DNA of 22,437 nt from Bacillota bacterium. Lineage in GTDB: Bacteria; Bacillota; Clostridia; Clostridiales; Clostridiaceae. The DNA is taken from assembly GCA_023435985.1 (NCBI GenBank), contig JAEZKY010000174.1, positions 1-22,437 of the forward strand. The letters are read 5' to 3'. Below, in pieces: positions 14,300 through 22,217 of the stretch (the stretch's first letter is position 1; each line of letters starts with the position of its first letter). A program made the translations under genes and the position numbers. The notes beneath the pieces were generated by a model. The model was not told the origin of the DNA. It saw only the letters and a list, made by a program, of their open reading frames with translations, and searched no databases.

Positions 14300-14494
14300 T
14301 TATTTCTTGCAACTTTTTTTGCTTTTACACCCATTGCACTTATCTTTTTTATCCTCTTTATTCAAGCAGCATCCTCCACACTGTAGTAATCCTTCTTCTT
14401 TTAGTTCTTCTACTGTAAGTTTACAAACATTTTCTGAATATTCTTCATAATCTATAGTATCTTTTAATAAATTTTCCTTGCTAATCTTAATCAT
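14300..14494 (-). CDS. Small cysteine-rich protein, 64 aa
   Basis: The N-terminal half is an acidic helix-forming segment (LTVEELKEEGLL). The C-terminal half carries seven cysteines in the pattern CGGCC, C.GC, C, ending in a Lys-rich tail (CNGCKSKKSCKK). This resembles a small zinc- or iron-binding module, but the spacing matches no ferredoxin or rubredoxin that I can name. The ATG at 14494 has AGGAGAA. It stands alone, about 120 bases upstream of the membrane protein at 13369-14178 on the same strand. Conserved-hypothetical level only. Confidence 0.65.
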   Translation of the reverse strand: MIKISKENLLKDTIDYEEYSENVCKLTVEELKEEGLLQCGGCCLNKEDKKDKCNGCKSKKSCKK

Positions 14495-14776
14495 ATTTTT
14501 TCTCCTATGTTTATTTTATTTTTGCTGATTATATCGCTAAACATATCTGCAACTATTTATAATATATATCTATTTTATCATATACATACGCTGTACTAAA
14601 AATTCATCACAAAATCAATCCGTTGTTTAAGTTTTTAATTGAAGAAATTTGCAAATATTTACTTGCTATTATTTATATTTCTTCTATTCTATATTTTTCT
14701 CCTAAAAGGCTGTACTTTTCCTAATTTTCTCATGTTTAACTTGTTTTGTTTTTAATTGTCGTAAAATAAAAAATTA
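14495..14776. other. Intergenic, no feature recognised
   Basis: AT-rich sequence with no open frame carrying a ribosome binding site, no clear terminator and only weak -10-like motifs on the minus strand for the 64-aa gene. Confidence 0.6.
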
Positions 14777-14804
14777 TTGTTTTTTTATTTGTTTATTGTA
14801 TAAT
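14777..14804 (+). promoter_or_regulatory. Promoter of the orphan small RNA
   Basis: TTGTTT (14777-14782), 16 bases, TATAAT (14799-14804). The predicted start is near 14811. It faces away from both neighbouring minus-strand transcription units. Confidence 0.6.
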
Positions 14805-14810
14805 AAAATT

Positions 14811-14948
14811 AAGAGATATTAATTTGCCCATACACTTTATGGTACATAACTATAAAGTTTTATAAACCCACAATGACATGTTCATTTACACCCTTTCTCA
14901 AATGAACATGTGAAAACCTGTACTCTGAGCATACAGGTTTTCTTTTTT
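14811..14948 (+). ncRNA. Candidate orphan small RNA with three hairpins
   Basis: A unit of about 138 nt with no protein gene downstream on its strand. Hairpin 1: a 10-bp stem (14834-14843 with 14849-14858) with one G-U pair and a 5-base loop. Hairpin 2: a perfect 12-bp stem (14876-14887 with 14900-14911) with the 12-base pyrimidine-rich loop ACACCCTTTCTC. Hairpin 3: the 11-bp terminator stem. Promoter, structure and terminator are all in the same orientation, which supports a real transcript. The C/U-rich loop could pair with purine-rich ribosome binding sites (AAAGGG type). It does not match the 6S, T-box or SRP patterns I know. An 8-codon ATG frame at 14839 lacks a ribosome binding site. 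Confidence 0.6.
14912..14948 (+). terminator. Terminator of the small RNA
   Basis: A perfect 11-bp stem GAAAACCTGTA/TACAGGTTTTC with a 9-base loop, followed by TTTTTT (14943-14948). No T-run follows on the minus strand. Confidence 0.88.
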
Positions 14949-15212
14949 ACCCATTCACTGTATCTTCTATTTTCACTTCATTTATAAACACTTCAACAAA
15001 GTCACCTTATAATTATTTCTAATTTAATTATATAATTGTTATATTTAACATTCCCTTTATATTGTTTTTGTTTATTATTATAATCTTTAATTTACAATTT
15101 AACAATTGACCTTCCTAAATTTATAATATACTAAATTTATTTATACTCAATAAAAAAGAACTACTAAAAAAGCAATCCTTTTCCATAATATTAAAAATAT
15201 TTTAAACTTCCA
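14949..15212. other. AT-rich intergenic downstream of hisE
   Basis: No open frame or strong terminator was found here, even though the his operon should end in this stretch. Only a weak AATATT hairpin lies just after hisE (about 15189-15203). The end of the his transcript is therefore unresolved. Confidence 0.5.
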
Positions 15213-15539
15213 TTAAACATCTGTTATAGGTTTTCTTTCGCCTTTAAAATTATTAATTTTGCTTTTTCTCTTTTCGAGCTCCTCTGATATTTCTTCTACC
15301 GAAATCCCCAATTGCGCCATTAATACCAATAGATGATAAGCAAGGTCACAAATTTCATTTATTTGTTCTTGTTTATCATCTTCCTTACAACTTATTATAA
15401 CTTCTGTACATTCCTCTCCAACCTTTTTTAATATCTTATCTATTCCCTTTTCAAAAAGATAATTTGTATAAGAGCCTTCTCCACCATTAATCTTTCTTTC
15501 CAAGATCACATCATATAGATCTTCAATATTTTCATTCAT
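15213..15539 (-). CDS. hisE: Phosphoribosyl-ATP pyrophosphatase HisE
   Basis: Removes pyrophosphate from phosphoribosyl-ATP to give phosphoribosyl-AMP, the second step of histidine synthesis. At 108 residues it is the standalone all-alpha MazG-like form. The metal-binding helices show KVGEECTEVIIS and NEICDLAYHLLVLM, the family's EExxE and ExxD type motifs. The ATG at 15539 follows GGAGGATG. It is the last his gene, separated from hisI by 182 bases that include heptamer repeats; in many bacteria hisI and hisE are fused or adjacent. Confidence 0.95.
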   Translation of the reverse strand: MNENIEDLYDVILERKINGGEGSYTNYLFEKGIDKILKKVGEECTEVIISCKEDDKQEQINEICDLAYHLLVLMAQLGISVEEISEELEKRKSKINNFKGERKPITDV

Positions 15540-15563
15540 CTTTCATCCTCCAGACTCAGATTA

Positions 15564-15577
15564 GTTTACAGTTTACA
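15564..15577. repeat. Two tandem heptamers (GTTTACA)x2 in the hisI-hisE gap
   Basis: Two exact copies of GTTTACA lie side by side. They belong to the same CAGTT-type, 7-bp-period family seen at 18257-18277 and 18464-18496. The rest of the 15540-15721 gap is AT-rich with no recognised signal. Confidence 0.5.
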
Positions 15578-15721
15578 AGCAATCTAAAATGCAAGTATCT
15601 TCCTTAAGACTCTTTAATTCCCAGCAAAATTTCAATCTATTTGCAATTTTAAAATGCACTATTATTTCAAATCACTTATAAATTTGTTTTCTAACTTAAT
15701 TATCTCTAATTTTTTAACTTA

Positions 15722-16051
15722 CTATAAATCTCTATAAAAACAGCTCTTATTTCCCGTGTGACACGCAGCTGCAATTTGATCTACAAGTATTAAAAGCGTA
15801 TCATTATCGCAATCTATTTTTATCTCTTGCACATATTGAAAATGACCAGAAGTTGCACCTTTGTTCCACAGCTCCTTTCTACTTCTGCTATAAAACCAAG
15901 TAGTATTTTCTTCTAATGTTTTATTTAAACTTTCTGCTGACATATATGCAAGCATTAAAACTTCTTTAGTTTTATAGTCTTGTACTATGACTGGAACTAA
16001 TCCATTTCCCTTTTCAAAATTAACTTGCTCTACTCTTTTGCAAATTTCCAT
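15722..16051 (-). CDS. hisI: Phosphoribosyl-AMP cyclohydrolase HisI
   Basis: Opens the adenine ring of phosphoribosyl-AMP to form ProFAR, the third step of the pathway. A 109-residue monofunctional enzyme. The zinc-binding cysteines C81, C97 and C104 and the magnesium-binding DCDND (80-84) are present, along with TTWFYSRSRKELW and the end motif ACHTGNKSCFY. The ATG at 16051 has AAAGGTGAG upstream. It lies 49 bases downstream of hisF. Confidence 0.96.
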   Translation of the reverse strand: MEICKRVEQVNFEKGNGLVPVIVQDYKTKEVLMLAYMSAESLNKTLEENTTWFYSRSRKELWNKGATSGHFQYVQEIKIDCDNDTLLILVDQIAAACHTGNKSCFYRDL

Positions 16052-16100
16052 CTAAAGCTCACCTTTCAAACTCAAATGTTATTTATTCCTTTTAGTATAA

Positions 16101-16862
16101 CTAAAAGCGTACAGAAATATTTTTATTATGCAGATAGCTTTTTACTTCATTAACTGTCAATTCTCCATAATGAAAGAGTGAAGCTGCAAGAGCTGCATCT
16201 GCTATATTATCTTCAAATACATCATAAAAATCTTCTAAACATCCGCATCCGCCTGATGCAATTACCGGAACATTAGTTATATTGCTTACTGCTTTTGTCA
16301 GTTCTAAATCAAAACCTTTCTTGGTTCCATCTGCATCCATAGATGTTAAAAGAATTTCTCCAGCTCCAAGAGAGGTTGCTTCTTCAACCCATTTTAATAA
16401 ATCTATTCCGGTATCAATTCTTCCTCCATTTATCACAACATTCCAGCCAGTATTATCAGCTCTCCTTTTGGCATCTGCTGCCAAAACTATACACTGATTT
16501 CCAAAGTAAAATGCCCCTTCTTTTATAAGATTTTTATCCCTTACAGCTGCTGAATTCAAACTCACCTTATCTGCGCCTGCTCGTAATATTGCTCTTATAT
16601 CTTCTAAACTTTTTAATCCACCACCTACAGTAAAGGGAATAAAAATCTTTTCAGCCACACTTTGAACAACTCTTTCCATTATTCCTCGCTTTTCATGAGT
16701 AGCTGTGATATCTAAAAAAACTAATTCATCAGCTCCTTGATTATTATAATGTTCTGCTAATGCAACAGGATCACCTATATCTGTTAATCCTTCAAAATTA
16801 ATTCCTTTAACAACCCTTCCTTCTTTAACATCTAGACAAGGAATTATTCTCTTTGTATGCAT
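16101..16862 (-). CDS. hisF: Imidazole glycerol phosphate synthase cyclase subunit HisF
   Basis: A (beta/alpha)8 barrel of 253 residues that, with the HisH glutaminase, converts PRFAR plus ammonia to imidazole glycerol phosphate and AICAR. The catalytic aspartates are D11 (IPCLDVKEGRVVKG) and the Asp of LAADAKR near residue 130. Phosphate-binding motifs GGGL and ASGGCG are intact. The ATG at 16862 is preceded by AAAGGGGGAG, complementary over 9 bases to the C-rich segment near 2870. It follows hisA by 38 bases. Confidence 0.97.
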   Translation of the reverse strand: MHTKRIIPCLDVKEGRVVKGINFEGLTDIGDPVALAEHYNNQGADELVFLDITATHEKRGIMERVVQSVAEKIFIPFTVGGGLKSLEDIRAILRAGADKVSLNSAAVRDKNLIKEGAFYFGNQCIVLAADAKRRADNTGWNVVINGGRIDTGIDLLKWVEEATSLGAGEILLTSMDADGTKKGFDLELTKAVSNITNVPVIASGGCGCLEDFYDVFEDNIADAALAASLFHYGELTVNEVKSYLHNKNISVRF

Positions 16863-16900
16863 ACCTTTAGCTCCCCCTTTATTCTGTTTATAACTTACAG

Positions 16901-17623
16901 TTAACTATTATTTCTCGAAACCTTTATTGCTTCTCCTAATGATAGTGTTTTTGCATATATTGCTTTACCTGTTATTGCACCATATAAATTTATATTCACC
17001 AAATCTTTTATATTGTCTATATCTCTAATTCCACCTGAAGCCGTGATATTAATACTAACAGTTTCTTTTAATTTTTTAAGCATTTCTAAATTAGGTCCTT
17101 CCAAAGTTCCATCTTTACTTATATCAGTTACAATTATATTTTTAACCCCAAGCTCTTCCATTCTTTTTGCAAACTCTACATAATCTAAATCACTTCCTGA
17201 AAGCCAGCCTCTTCCATACACATTTCCATCTTTGCAATCTATTCCAACTGCAATCTTTTCATCATATACATTCACTGCCTCTTTCAATAGCTCTTCATCC
17301 TCTAAGGCTATTGTTCCAAGAATTACTCTAGACACTCCATTATCTAACAAATACTTTATGGTATCAAAGGAACGTATTCCTCCACCAAGTTCTACAGGAA
17401 TGTTCAACATATTAGCAATTTCTATTACAAGTTCATGATTTTGATTACTTCCACTTTTTGCTCCATCCAAATCAACAAGATGTATATATTCCGCTCCCAT
17501 ATCTTCAAAAGACCTTGCTGTTTCAAATATATCATCTGCAACTATTTCTTTTTTATCATAATCCCCTTGATATAACCTAACTGGTTTTCCATCAATTATA
17601 TCTATAGCAGGTAAAATTATCAT
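16901..17623 (-). CDS. hisA: ProFAR isomerase HisA
   Basis: A 240-residue (beta/alpha)8 barrel, homologous to HisF, that isomerises ProFAR to PRFAR by an Amadori rearrangement. The catalytic base D8 lies in LPAIDIIDGKPVRLYQG, and the second Asp is in the VGIDCKDG strand. GGGIRS and ASGGIRD bind the phosphates. The start ATG overlaps the hisH stop (ATGA), indicating translational coupling. A CAGTTAAC heptamer-like motif overlaps its stop codon. Confidence 0.97.
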   Translation of the reverse strand: MIILPAIDIIDGKPVRLYQGDYDKKEIVADDIFETARSFEDMGAEYIHLVDLDGAKSGSNQNHELVIEIANMLNIPVELGGGIRSFDTIKYLLDNGVSRVILGTIALEDEELLKEAVNVYDEKIAVGIDCKDGNVYGRGWLSGSDLDYVEFAKRMEELGVKNIIVTDISKDGTLEGPNLEMLKKLKETVSINITASGGIRDIDNIKDLVNINLYGAITGKAIYAKTLSLGEAIKVSRNNS

Positions 17624-18240
17624 TTAATCATCTCCCCAAAATTTTTCAAAATCTTCAAGCCTACAGTTCCACTTTTTTCAGGATGAAATTGAGCCCCCAT
17701 GATATTATTGTGTCTAACTACCCCTGGAATTTTATTTTCTCCATATTCGCTGTAAGCTATTAAATCATCATCATTATAATTTTGAGCAAAATATGAATGA
17801 ACATAATAAACAAATTCGCCTTCATCAATCGAATCAAATAATACATCTTTTTGATTATATATTAGATTGTTCCAACCTATATGAGGAATTTTAATATTGT
17901 TTTCTTTATCTTCCTTCATTTTTATTATACTGCCTTTTAACAATCCAAGACCTTTTTTTTCGATCCCTTCAAAGCCTTTTTCAAATAATAACTGCATGCC
18001 AAGGCAGATTCCAAGAAGCGGCTTATTCTTACGTACTTCTTCTTTTATTATTTTATCTAATGATAATCTTTCAATTGTTTCCATGGCATCTGGAAAAGCA
18101 CCAACTCCTGGTAATATCAATGCATCCGCTTTTTTTATTTCTTTAGCATTAGATGAAATTTTGCTTTGAAGCTCAAGAAAATCAAGTGCATTCTTAACAC
18201 TTTTTAAATTTCCCATTCCATAATCTATTATAACTATCAT
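17620..18240 (-). CDS. hisH: Imidazole glycerol phosphate synthase glutaminase subunit HisH
   Basis: A class I glutamine amidotransferase of 206 residues that supplies ammonia to HisF. The triad is C79 (GICLGMQLLF), H186 and E188 (QFHPEKSG). The PGVG oxyanion-strand motif (44-47) is present. The ATG at 18240 has GGGGGGATTTTA upstream. It is coupled to hisA by a 4-base overlap. Upstream, a 258-base gap filled by a repeat-bounded element separates it from hisB. Confidence 0.97.
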   Translation of the reverse strand: MIVIIDYGMGNLKSVKNALDFLELQSKISSNAKEIKKADALILPGVGAFPDAMETIERLSLDKIIKEEVRKNKPLLGICLGMQLLFEKGFEGIEKKGLGLLKGSIIKMKEDKENNIKIPHIGWNNLIYNQKDVLFDSIDEGEFVYYVHSYFAQNYNDDDLIAYSEYGENKIPGVVRHNNIMGAQFHPEKSGTVGLKILKNFGEMIK

Positions 18241-18256
18241 TAAAATCCCCCCTATT

Positions 18257-18496
18257 CAGTTAACAATTAGCAGTTGTTGTTGAAATGCTTATAGCATTTC
18301 TTAGTTTTATTCTCATTAAATTCTGCCAATATAATTCAATTAGCTTATCACACATATCCTTCTTTATTTTATTGCTTAACCAATTTATTCAGTTTGGCAG
18401 TTAAAGATTAATATTTTAATGTTGAAGTATACTTTTTCAAATCTTGTTAGAGATTTACTTCACAACTGTAAACTGTGCACTGTCAACTGTAAACTG
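18257..18496. mobile_element. MITE-like 240-bp element with inverted heptamer ends, between hisB and hisH
   Basis: The left end (18257-18277, three heptamers CAGTTAA/CAATTAG/CAGTTGT) and the inverted right end (18464-18496) match at 14 of the first 18 positions. The element starts 2 bases past the hisB stop and nearly fills the gap. Inside are a perfect hairpin GAAATGCT/AGCATTTC (18282-18300) and a CTGCCAA/TTGGCAG pair. There is no transposase and no obvious target-site duplication. It could be a non-autonomous element or an accumulation of simple heptamer repeats. Confidence 0.4.
18464..18496. repeat. Heptanucleotide tandem repeat, about 4.7 units
   Basis: The units AACTGTA, AACTGTG, CACTGTC, AACTGTA and AACTG follow one another without gaps. 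The 13-mer CAACTGTAAACTG occurs twice, 21 bases apart. Located immediately after the hisB stop. Confidence 0.85.
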
Positions 18497-18498
18497 CT

Positions 18499-19086
18499 CT
18501 AAAGACTTCCTTTTGTTGATGGCATTCCATTTGCATCACTTCTGAATTTGGCTTCTTTAATTGCTCTTCCAAAACCTTTAAATAACGCTTCTATTTTATG
18601 ATGATCATTTTCTCCGTATAGAACTTTTAAATGGAGGGTTATTCCTGCATTAAATGCAAATGCTCTAAAGAATTCAACTACCATTTCAGTAGCCATTTTT
18701 CCAACCTTTTCTCTCTTAAAATCACAATCAAAAACTAGAAATGGTCTATTGCTTATATCTACCGATACTACTGCCAAAGTTTCATCCATTGGTATATAAA
18801 ATGTTCCATATCTATTTATGTTTTCTTTCTTGCCTAAGGCTTCTTTAAATGCCTCTCCAAGCGTTATTCCAACATCCTCTATTGTATGATGATCGCATAC
18901 CTCCAAATCGCCTTTAGCTAATACCTTTAAATCTATTTTTCCATGAAATGAAAATAAAGTTAACATATGATCAAAAAAACCTATTCCTGTATTTATTTCG
19001 CTATTTCCACTTCCATCTAAATTAACTTCTAACTTAATACTAGTTTCCTTTGTTGCTCTTTCTTTTTTTGAGTATCTATCTACCAT
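18499..19086 (-). CDS. hisB: Imidazoleglycerol-phosphate dehydratase HisB
   Basis: Dehydrates imidazole glycerol phosphate to imidazole acetol phosphate using manganese. A 195-residue monofunctional enzyme without the N-terminal phosphatase domain found in enterobacteria, so histidinol-phosphate phosphatase must be encoded elsewhere. The metal-binding histidine clusters are FFDHML, CDHHTIEDVGI and NDHHKIEALFKGFGRA. The ATG at 19086 is preceded by GAGGGGG. It follows hisC by 47 bases. Confidence 0.97.
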   Translation of the reverse strand: MVDRYSKKERATKETSIKLEVNLDGSGNSEINTGIGFFDHMLTLFSFHGKIDLKVLAKGDLEVCDHHTIEDVGITLGEAFKEALGKKENINRYGTFYIPMDETLAVVSVDISNRPFLVFDCDFKREKVGKMATEMVVEFFRAFAFNAGITLHLKVLYGENDHHKIEALFKGFGRAIKEAKFRSDANGMPSTKGSL

Positions 19087-19133
19087 ATTAGCCTAGCCCC
19101 CTCGATACTATTTTTATTGTTTTCTTATCATAA

Positions 19134-20171
19134 TTAATATACGAAGATCTTTTTTATGGCATCCACTACTTTCCTATTTTGCATAGGAGAACCTACAGTA
19201 ATTCTAAATGTATCATCACTAAAATATCTAATAATAACACCATTATCTTCAAGTCCTTTTATAAGAGCATCCTTATGTGCTGTTCTTCCATATATATAAT
19301 TACCTTTTGATGGATAAAATTGTATATTCATTGCTGCATTTTTTTGAACTTCTTTAAGATTTTCATATAATTCTTCTCTTTGTTTAATTATTTGCTTTGT
19401 ATTATTCACAACATTTTCTGGATACCTTAGAACAATAGACGCTAAGTTTTGTGAAAATGAGCTCATTGTATATGGTATCTTATAGTTTATCAACTCACAT
19501 ATATTCTCTTCATTAGTAATTAGAAATCCAACTCTTAATGACGCAAGTCCCCATGCCTTTGAAAGTGTTCGCGTAACAATTAAATTTTTATATTTATTTA
19601 TATAGGGAATCATTGTCTTCCCATGGAATTCATAATACGCTTCATCTATAAGAATTGTTTTATCTTTAAACGCTTCTAATATAGCAACTATACTTTCTAA
19701 GTCTATTCCTATTCCTGTAGGATTATTAGGATTTGAAAAAATAATCAAATCAATATCTTCTTGTTTTCCAACCTTAATAAATTCATCTACTTTAAAATTC
19801 ATAGTTTTACCTATATCATATTTTTTTAGTTCGCCACTAAATCTTGATATAAAAAAATCATACATTATAAAATCAGGTCCTAAAGTTAATGCTTTCTTTC
19901 CTTGTTTAATAACCTTGCTTACAACAAGCTCTATCATTTCATCCGAGCCATTTCCTACAATGATATTTTTACTTTGTGTATTTGCATATTTTGCATATAG
20001 CTCTTTTAGAGTTTTCATTTCATTTGCAGGATATCTGTGCAATTCTGAATCAATTAAACAAGATTTCATTTTCATCAGTATATTTTCATTCATCTCTAGA
20101 TAAATTTCGTTACTATCTAAATTTATGGTATATTCATCATAAGCATTCATATACTCATTATAAATTCCCAT
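19134..20171 (-). CDS. hisC: Histidinol-phosphate aminotransferase HisC
   Basis: A PLP-dependent class I/II aminotransferase of 345 residues that converts imidazole acetol phosphate to histidinol phosphate. The PLP lysine is K205 in RTLSKAWGLASLRVGF; the SNPNNPTG and DEAYYEF cofactor motifs and the GNGSDE phosphate loop are intact. The start at 20171 overlaps the 3' end of hisD by 14 bases, with GTGAG as a modest ribosome binding site, suggesting coupling to hisD. Confidence 0.95.
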   Translation of the reverse strand: MGIYNEYMNAYDEYTINLDSNEIYLEMNENILMKMKSCLIDSELHRYPANEMKTLKELYAKYANTQSKNIIVGNGSDEMIELVVSKVIKQGKKALTLGPDFIMYDFFISRFSGELKKYDIGKTMNFKVDEFIKVGKQEDIDLIIFSNPNNPTGIGIDLESIVAILEAFKDKTILIDEAYYEFHGKTMIPYINKYKNLIVTRTLSKAWGLASLRVGFLITNEENICELINYKIPYTMSSFSQNLASIVLRYPENVVNNTKQIIKQREELYENLKEVQKNAAMNIQFYPSKGNYIYGRTAHKDALIKGLEDNGVIIRYFSDDTFRITVGSPMQNRKVVDAIKKIFVY

Positions 20172-21456
20172 TGTTCAATCTCACTTTCACAGAATTAGCA
20201 TGAGCTGTTAGACCTTCCTTATTAGCCAATGTTATGATTTTTTCACCATTTTCCTTAATTGCTTCTTTTGAATAATAAATGAAAGATGATTTCTTTATAA
20301 AACTATCAACCGATAAAGGTGAGAAGAATCTTGCTGTTCCACTTGTAGGTAATACGTGGTTAGTTCCTCCAAAGTAATCTCCTATAGGTTCTGGACAATA
20401 TCGTCCTAAAAATACAGAACCTGCATTTTTAACCCTGCCTAAATATTTCATAGGATCATCTACCATAAGTTCCAAGTGCTCAGGTGCAATTGCATTAGAC
20501 ACATCAATACATTCCTCAATATCCTTGCAAATTATAGCACTTCCAAAATCATTAAGAGAAGTTCTTATTATATCCTCCCGTTCAAGGGTTCTAACTTGTT
20601 TTTCTAATTCAACTTCAACTTTTTCATATAATTCTTTAGATGTCGTAACTAATATGGATGATGCCAGCTTATCATGTTCTGCTTGTGACATTAAATCTGC
20701 TGCCACAAAGCTAGGATCAGATTTTTCATCTGCAATAACTAAAATTTCGCTAGGTCCTGCAATCATGTCAATATCTACTTCTCCAAATACCAATTTCTTT
20801 GCAGTAGCAACAAATAAATTTCCAGGCCCTACAATTTTATCAACTTTCTCAATACTTTCTGTTCCATAAGACAAAGCCCCAATTGCTTGTGCTCCTCCAA
20901 CTTTGTATACTTTATCTATTCCAGCAATTTTAGCAGCTACTCCTATATATGGATTAATGCCACCATTTTTGTCTGGTGGAGTCACCATTATAATTTCACT
21001 TACACCTGCAACCTTTGCTGGTATTACATTCATAAGCACTGAAGATGGATATGCAGCTGTTCCTCCAGGAACATATACTCCAACTTTCTCAAGTGGAAGT
21101 ACTCTTTGTCCCAAGTAAACACCTTTATCCTTGGTCATTATAAAACCATTTGCTTTTTGTTTTTTATGATAGTCTTGGATATTTACCCTTGCTTCTTCTA
21201 ATGCCTTGACAAAATCATCTTCAACTTTACTGAAACATTCATCTAATTCCTTAGCCGATACCTTCAAATTTTTAAGATCGACTTTATCAAATGATTTAGT
21301 AAAATCAAATAGTGCTTTATCTCCTTCTTTTTTTACTTTGGATAAAATACTTGTCACTGATAATATTATCTCTTGCTCTGTTTCTACAATTCTGCCTTTA
21401 AGTTCACTTATCAAGCTTTTTTTATTGTCTTCCGTAATTTCGATCAAACTTAACAT
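20158..21456 (-). CDS. hisD: Histidinol dehydrogenase HisD
   Basis: A zinc- and NAD-dependent enzyme of 432 residues that oxidises histidinol to histidine in two steps. Family landmarks: VPGGTAAYPSSVLM, VDKIVGPGN, the zinc/catalytic residues in MSQAEHDK, APEHLEL and IGDYFGGTNHVLPT, and the C-terminal LTAHANSV. The ATG at 21456 follows AAAAGGGGG at a slightly long spacing. It is separated from hisG by 130 AT-rich bases with a possible internal promoter, and overlaps hisC. Confidence 0.97.
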   Translation of the reverse strand: MLSLIEITEDNKKSLISELKGRIVETEQEIILSVTSILSKVKKEGDKALFDFTKSFDKVDLKNLKVSAKELDECFSKVEDDFVKALEEARVNIQDYHKKQKANGFIMTKDKGVYLGQRVLPLEKVGVYVPGGTAAYPSSVLMNVIPAKVAGVSEIIMVTPPDKNGGINPYIGVAAKIAGIDKVYKVGGAQAIGALSYGTESIEKVDKIVGPGNLFVATAKKLVFGEVDIDMIAGPSEILVIADEKSDPSFVAADLMSQAEHDKLASSILVTTSKELYEKVEVELEKQVRTLEREDIIRTSLNDFGSAIICKDIEECIDVSNAIAPEHLELMVDDPMKYLGRVKNAGSVFLGRYCPEPIGDYFGGTNHVLPTSGTARFFSPLSVDSFIKKSSFIYYSKEAIKENGEKIITLANKEGLTAHANSVKVRLNNGNL

Positions 21457-21562
21457 ATAATAGATAGCCCCCTTTTCTCTAACAGTAAAACATTAATCAT
21501 AAAATCATTATAATAATTTTATTAATATTTTTTTGCTAATTATTAAAATTATAATAATTATA

Positions 21563-21590
21563 ATTATCAACATTTCATGAATTTTGTCAA
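21563..21590 (-). promoter_or_regulatory. Possible internal promoter upstream of hisD
   Basis: On the minus strand a perfect TTGACA (21585-21590) overlaps the hisG stop and is followed after 16 bases by GATAAT (21563-21568). It would drive hisD onward independently of hisZ-hisG. An 8-bp hairpin (21547-21565) overlaps it. Confidence 0.35.
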
Positions 21591-22216
21591 TTATTAATAA
21601 CTTTTTTAATTCTATCTATAAATCCCCAAATTTCAGTTTGCTTCATTTTAAAACTAGCTTTATTCACAATTAATCTAGCACTTATTTCACAAATTCTATC
21701 TAATACAACTAATCCATTTTCTTTTAATGTTGTACCTGTTTCCATTATATCTACTATGCCATCACACAAACCAAGAATCGGAGCTAGCTCGACTGATCCT
21801 TCTATTTTTATAACTTCTACATCCATTCCCTTTTCTTTAAAATAGTTTTTTGCAACCCTAGGATATTTACTTCCTATTTTTATATGCCCAACCTTTTTGA
21901 ATATATCATTTTCTGGCAATGATGCCACTATGAATCCGCACTTTCCAAAGCCTAAATCCAACACTTCATAGCAATTATTATCACTTTCCAAAATAGTATC
22001 CTTTCCGACAACCCCAATGTCAGCTACACCATGCTCTACATACGTTATTGAATCAGCAGCTTTAACCAAAAAATACTTTATATCTTGTGTTTTATCTTTA
22101 AATACTAATTTTCTTCCTTTATTTTTCAACTCTGACGGATCAAAGTTAGCTTTATCCAAAATTTTAATTGTTTCTTCTTCTAATCTTCCTTTTGTTAACG
22201 CTATGCTTATGCTCAT
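21587..22216 (-). CDS. hisG: ATP phosphoribosyltransferase catalytic subunit, short form HisG
   Basis: Catalyses the committed step, transfer of the phosphoribosyl group from PRPP to ATP. At 209 residues it is the short HisG, lacking the C-terminal regulatory domain, and such enzymes need HisZ for activity and histidine feedback. It begins SISIALTKGRLEEE and has GVADIGVVGKD and the PRPP loop DIMETGTTL. The ATG at 22216 has GGGGAAG upstream. It lies directly after hisZ, whose visible end is interrupted here. Confidence 0.96.
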   Translation of the reverse strand: MSISIALTKGRLEEETIKILDKANFDPSELKNKGRKLVFKDKTQDIKYFLVKAADSITYVEHGVADIGVVGKDTILESDNNCYEVLDLGFGKCGFIVASLPENDIFKKVGHIKIGSKYPRVAKNYFKEKGMDVEVIKIEGSVELAPILGLCDGIVDIMETGTTLKENGLVVLDRICEISARLIVNKASFKMKQTEIWGFIDRIKKVINN

Positions 22217-22217
22217 T

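Noticed and set aside
14839..14865. 8-codon frame inside the small RNA
   Set aside because: No ribosome binding site, and it overlaps the stem of hairpin 1.
18260..18355. A 31-codon minus-strand frame starting at ATG 18355 between hisB and hisH
   Set aside because: The purine-rich stretch before it is too close to the ATG, the frame lies within the repeat-ended element, and the peptide resembles no family I know.
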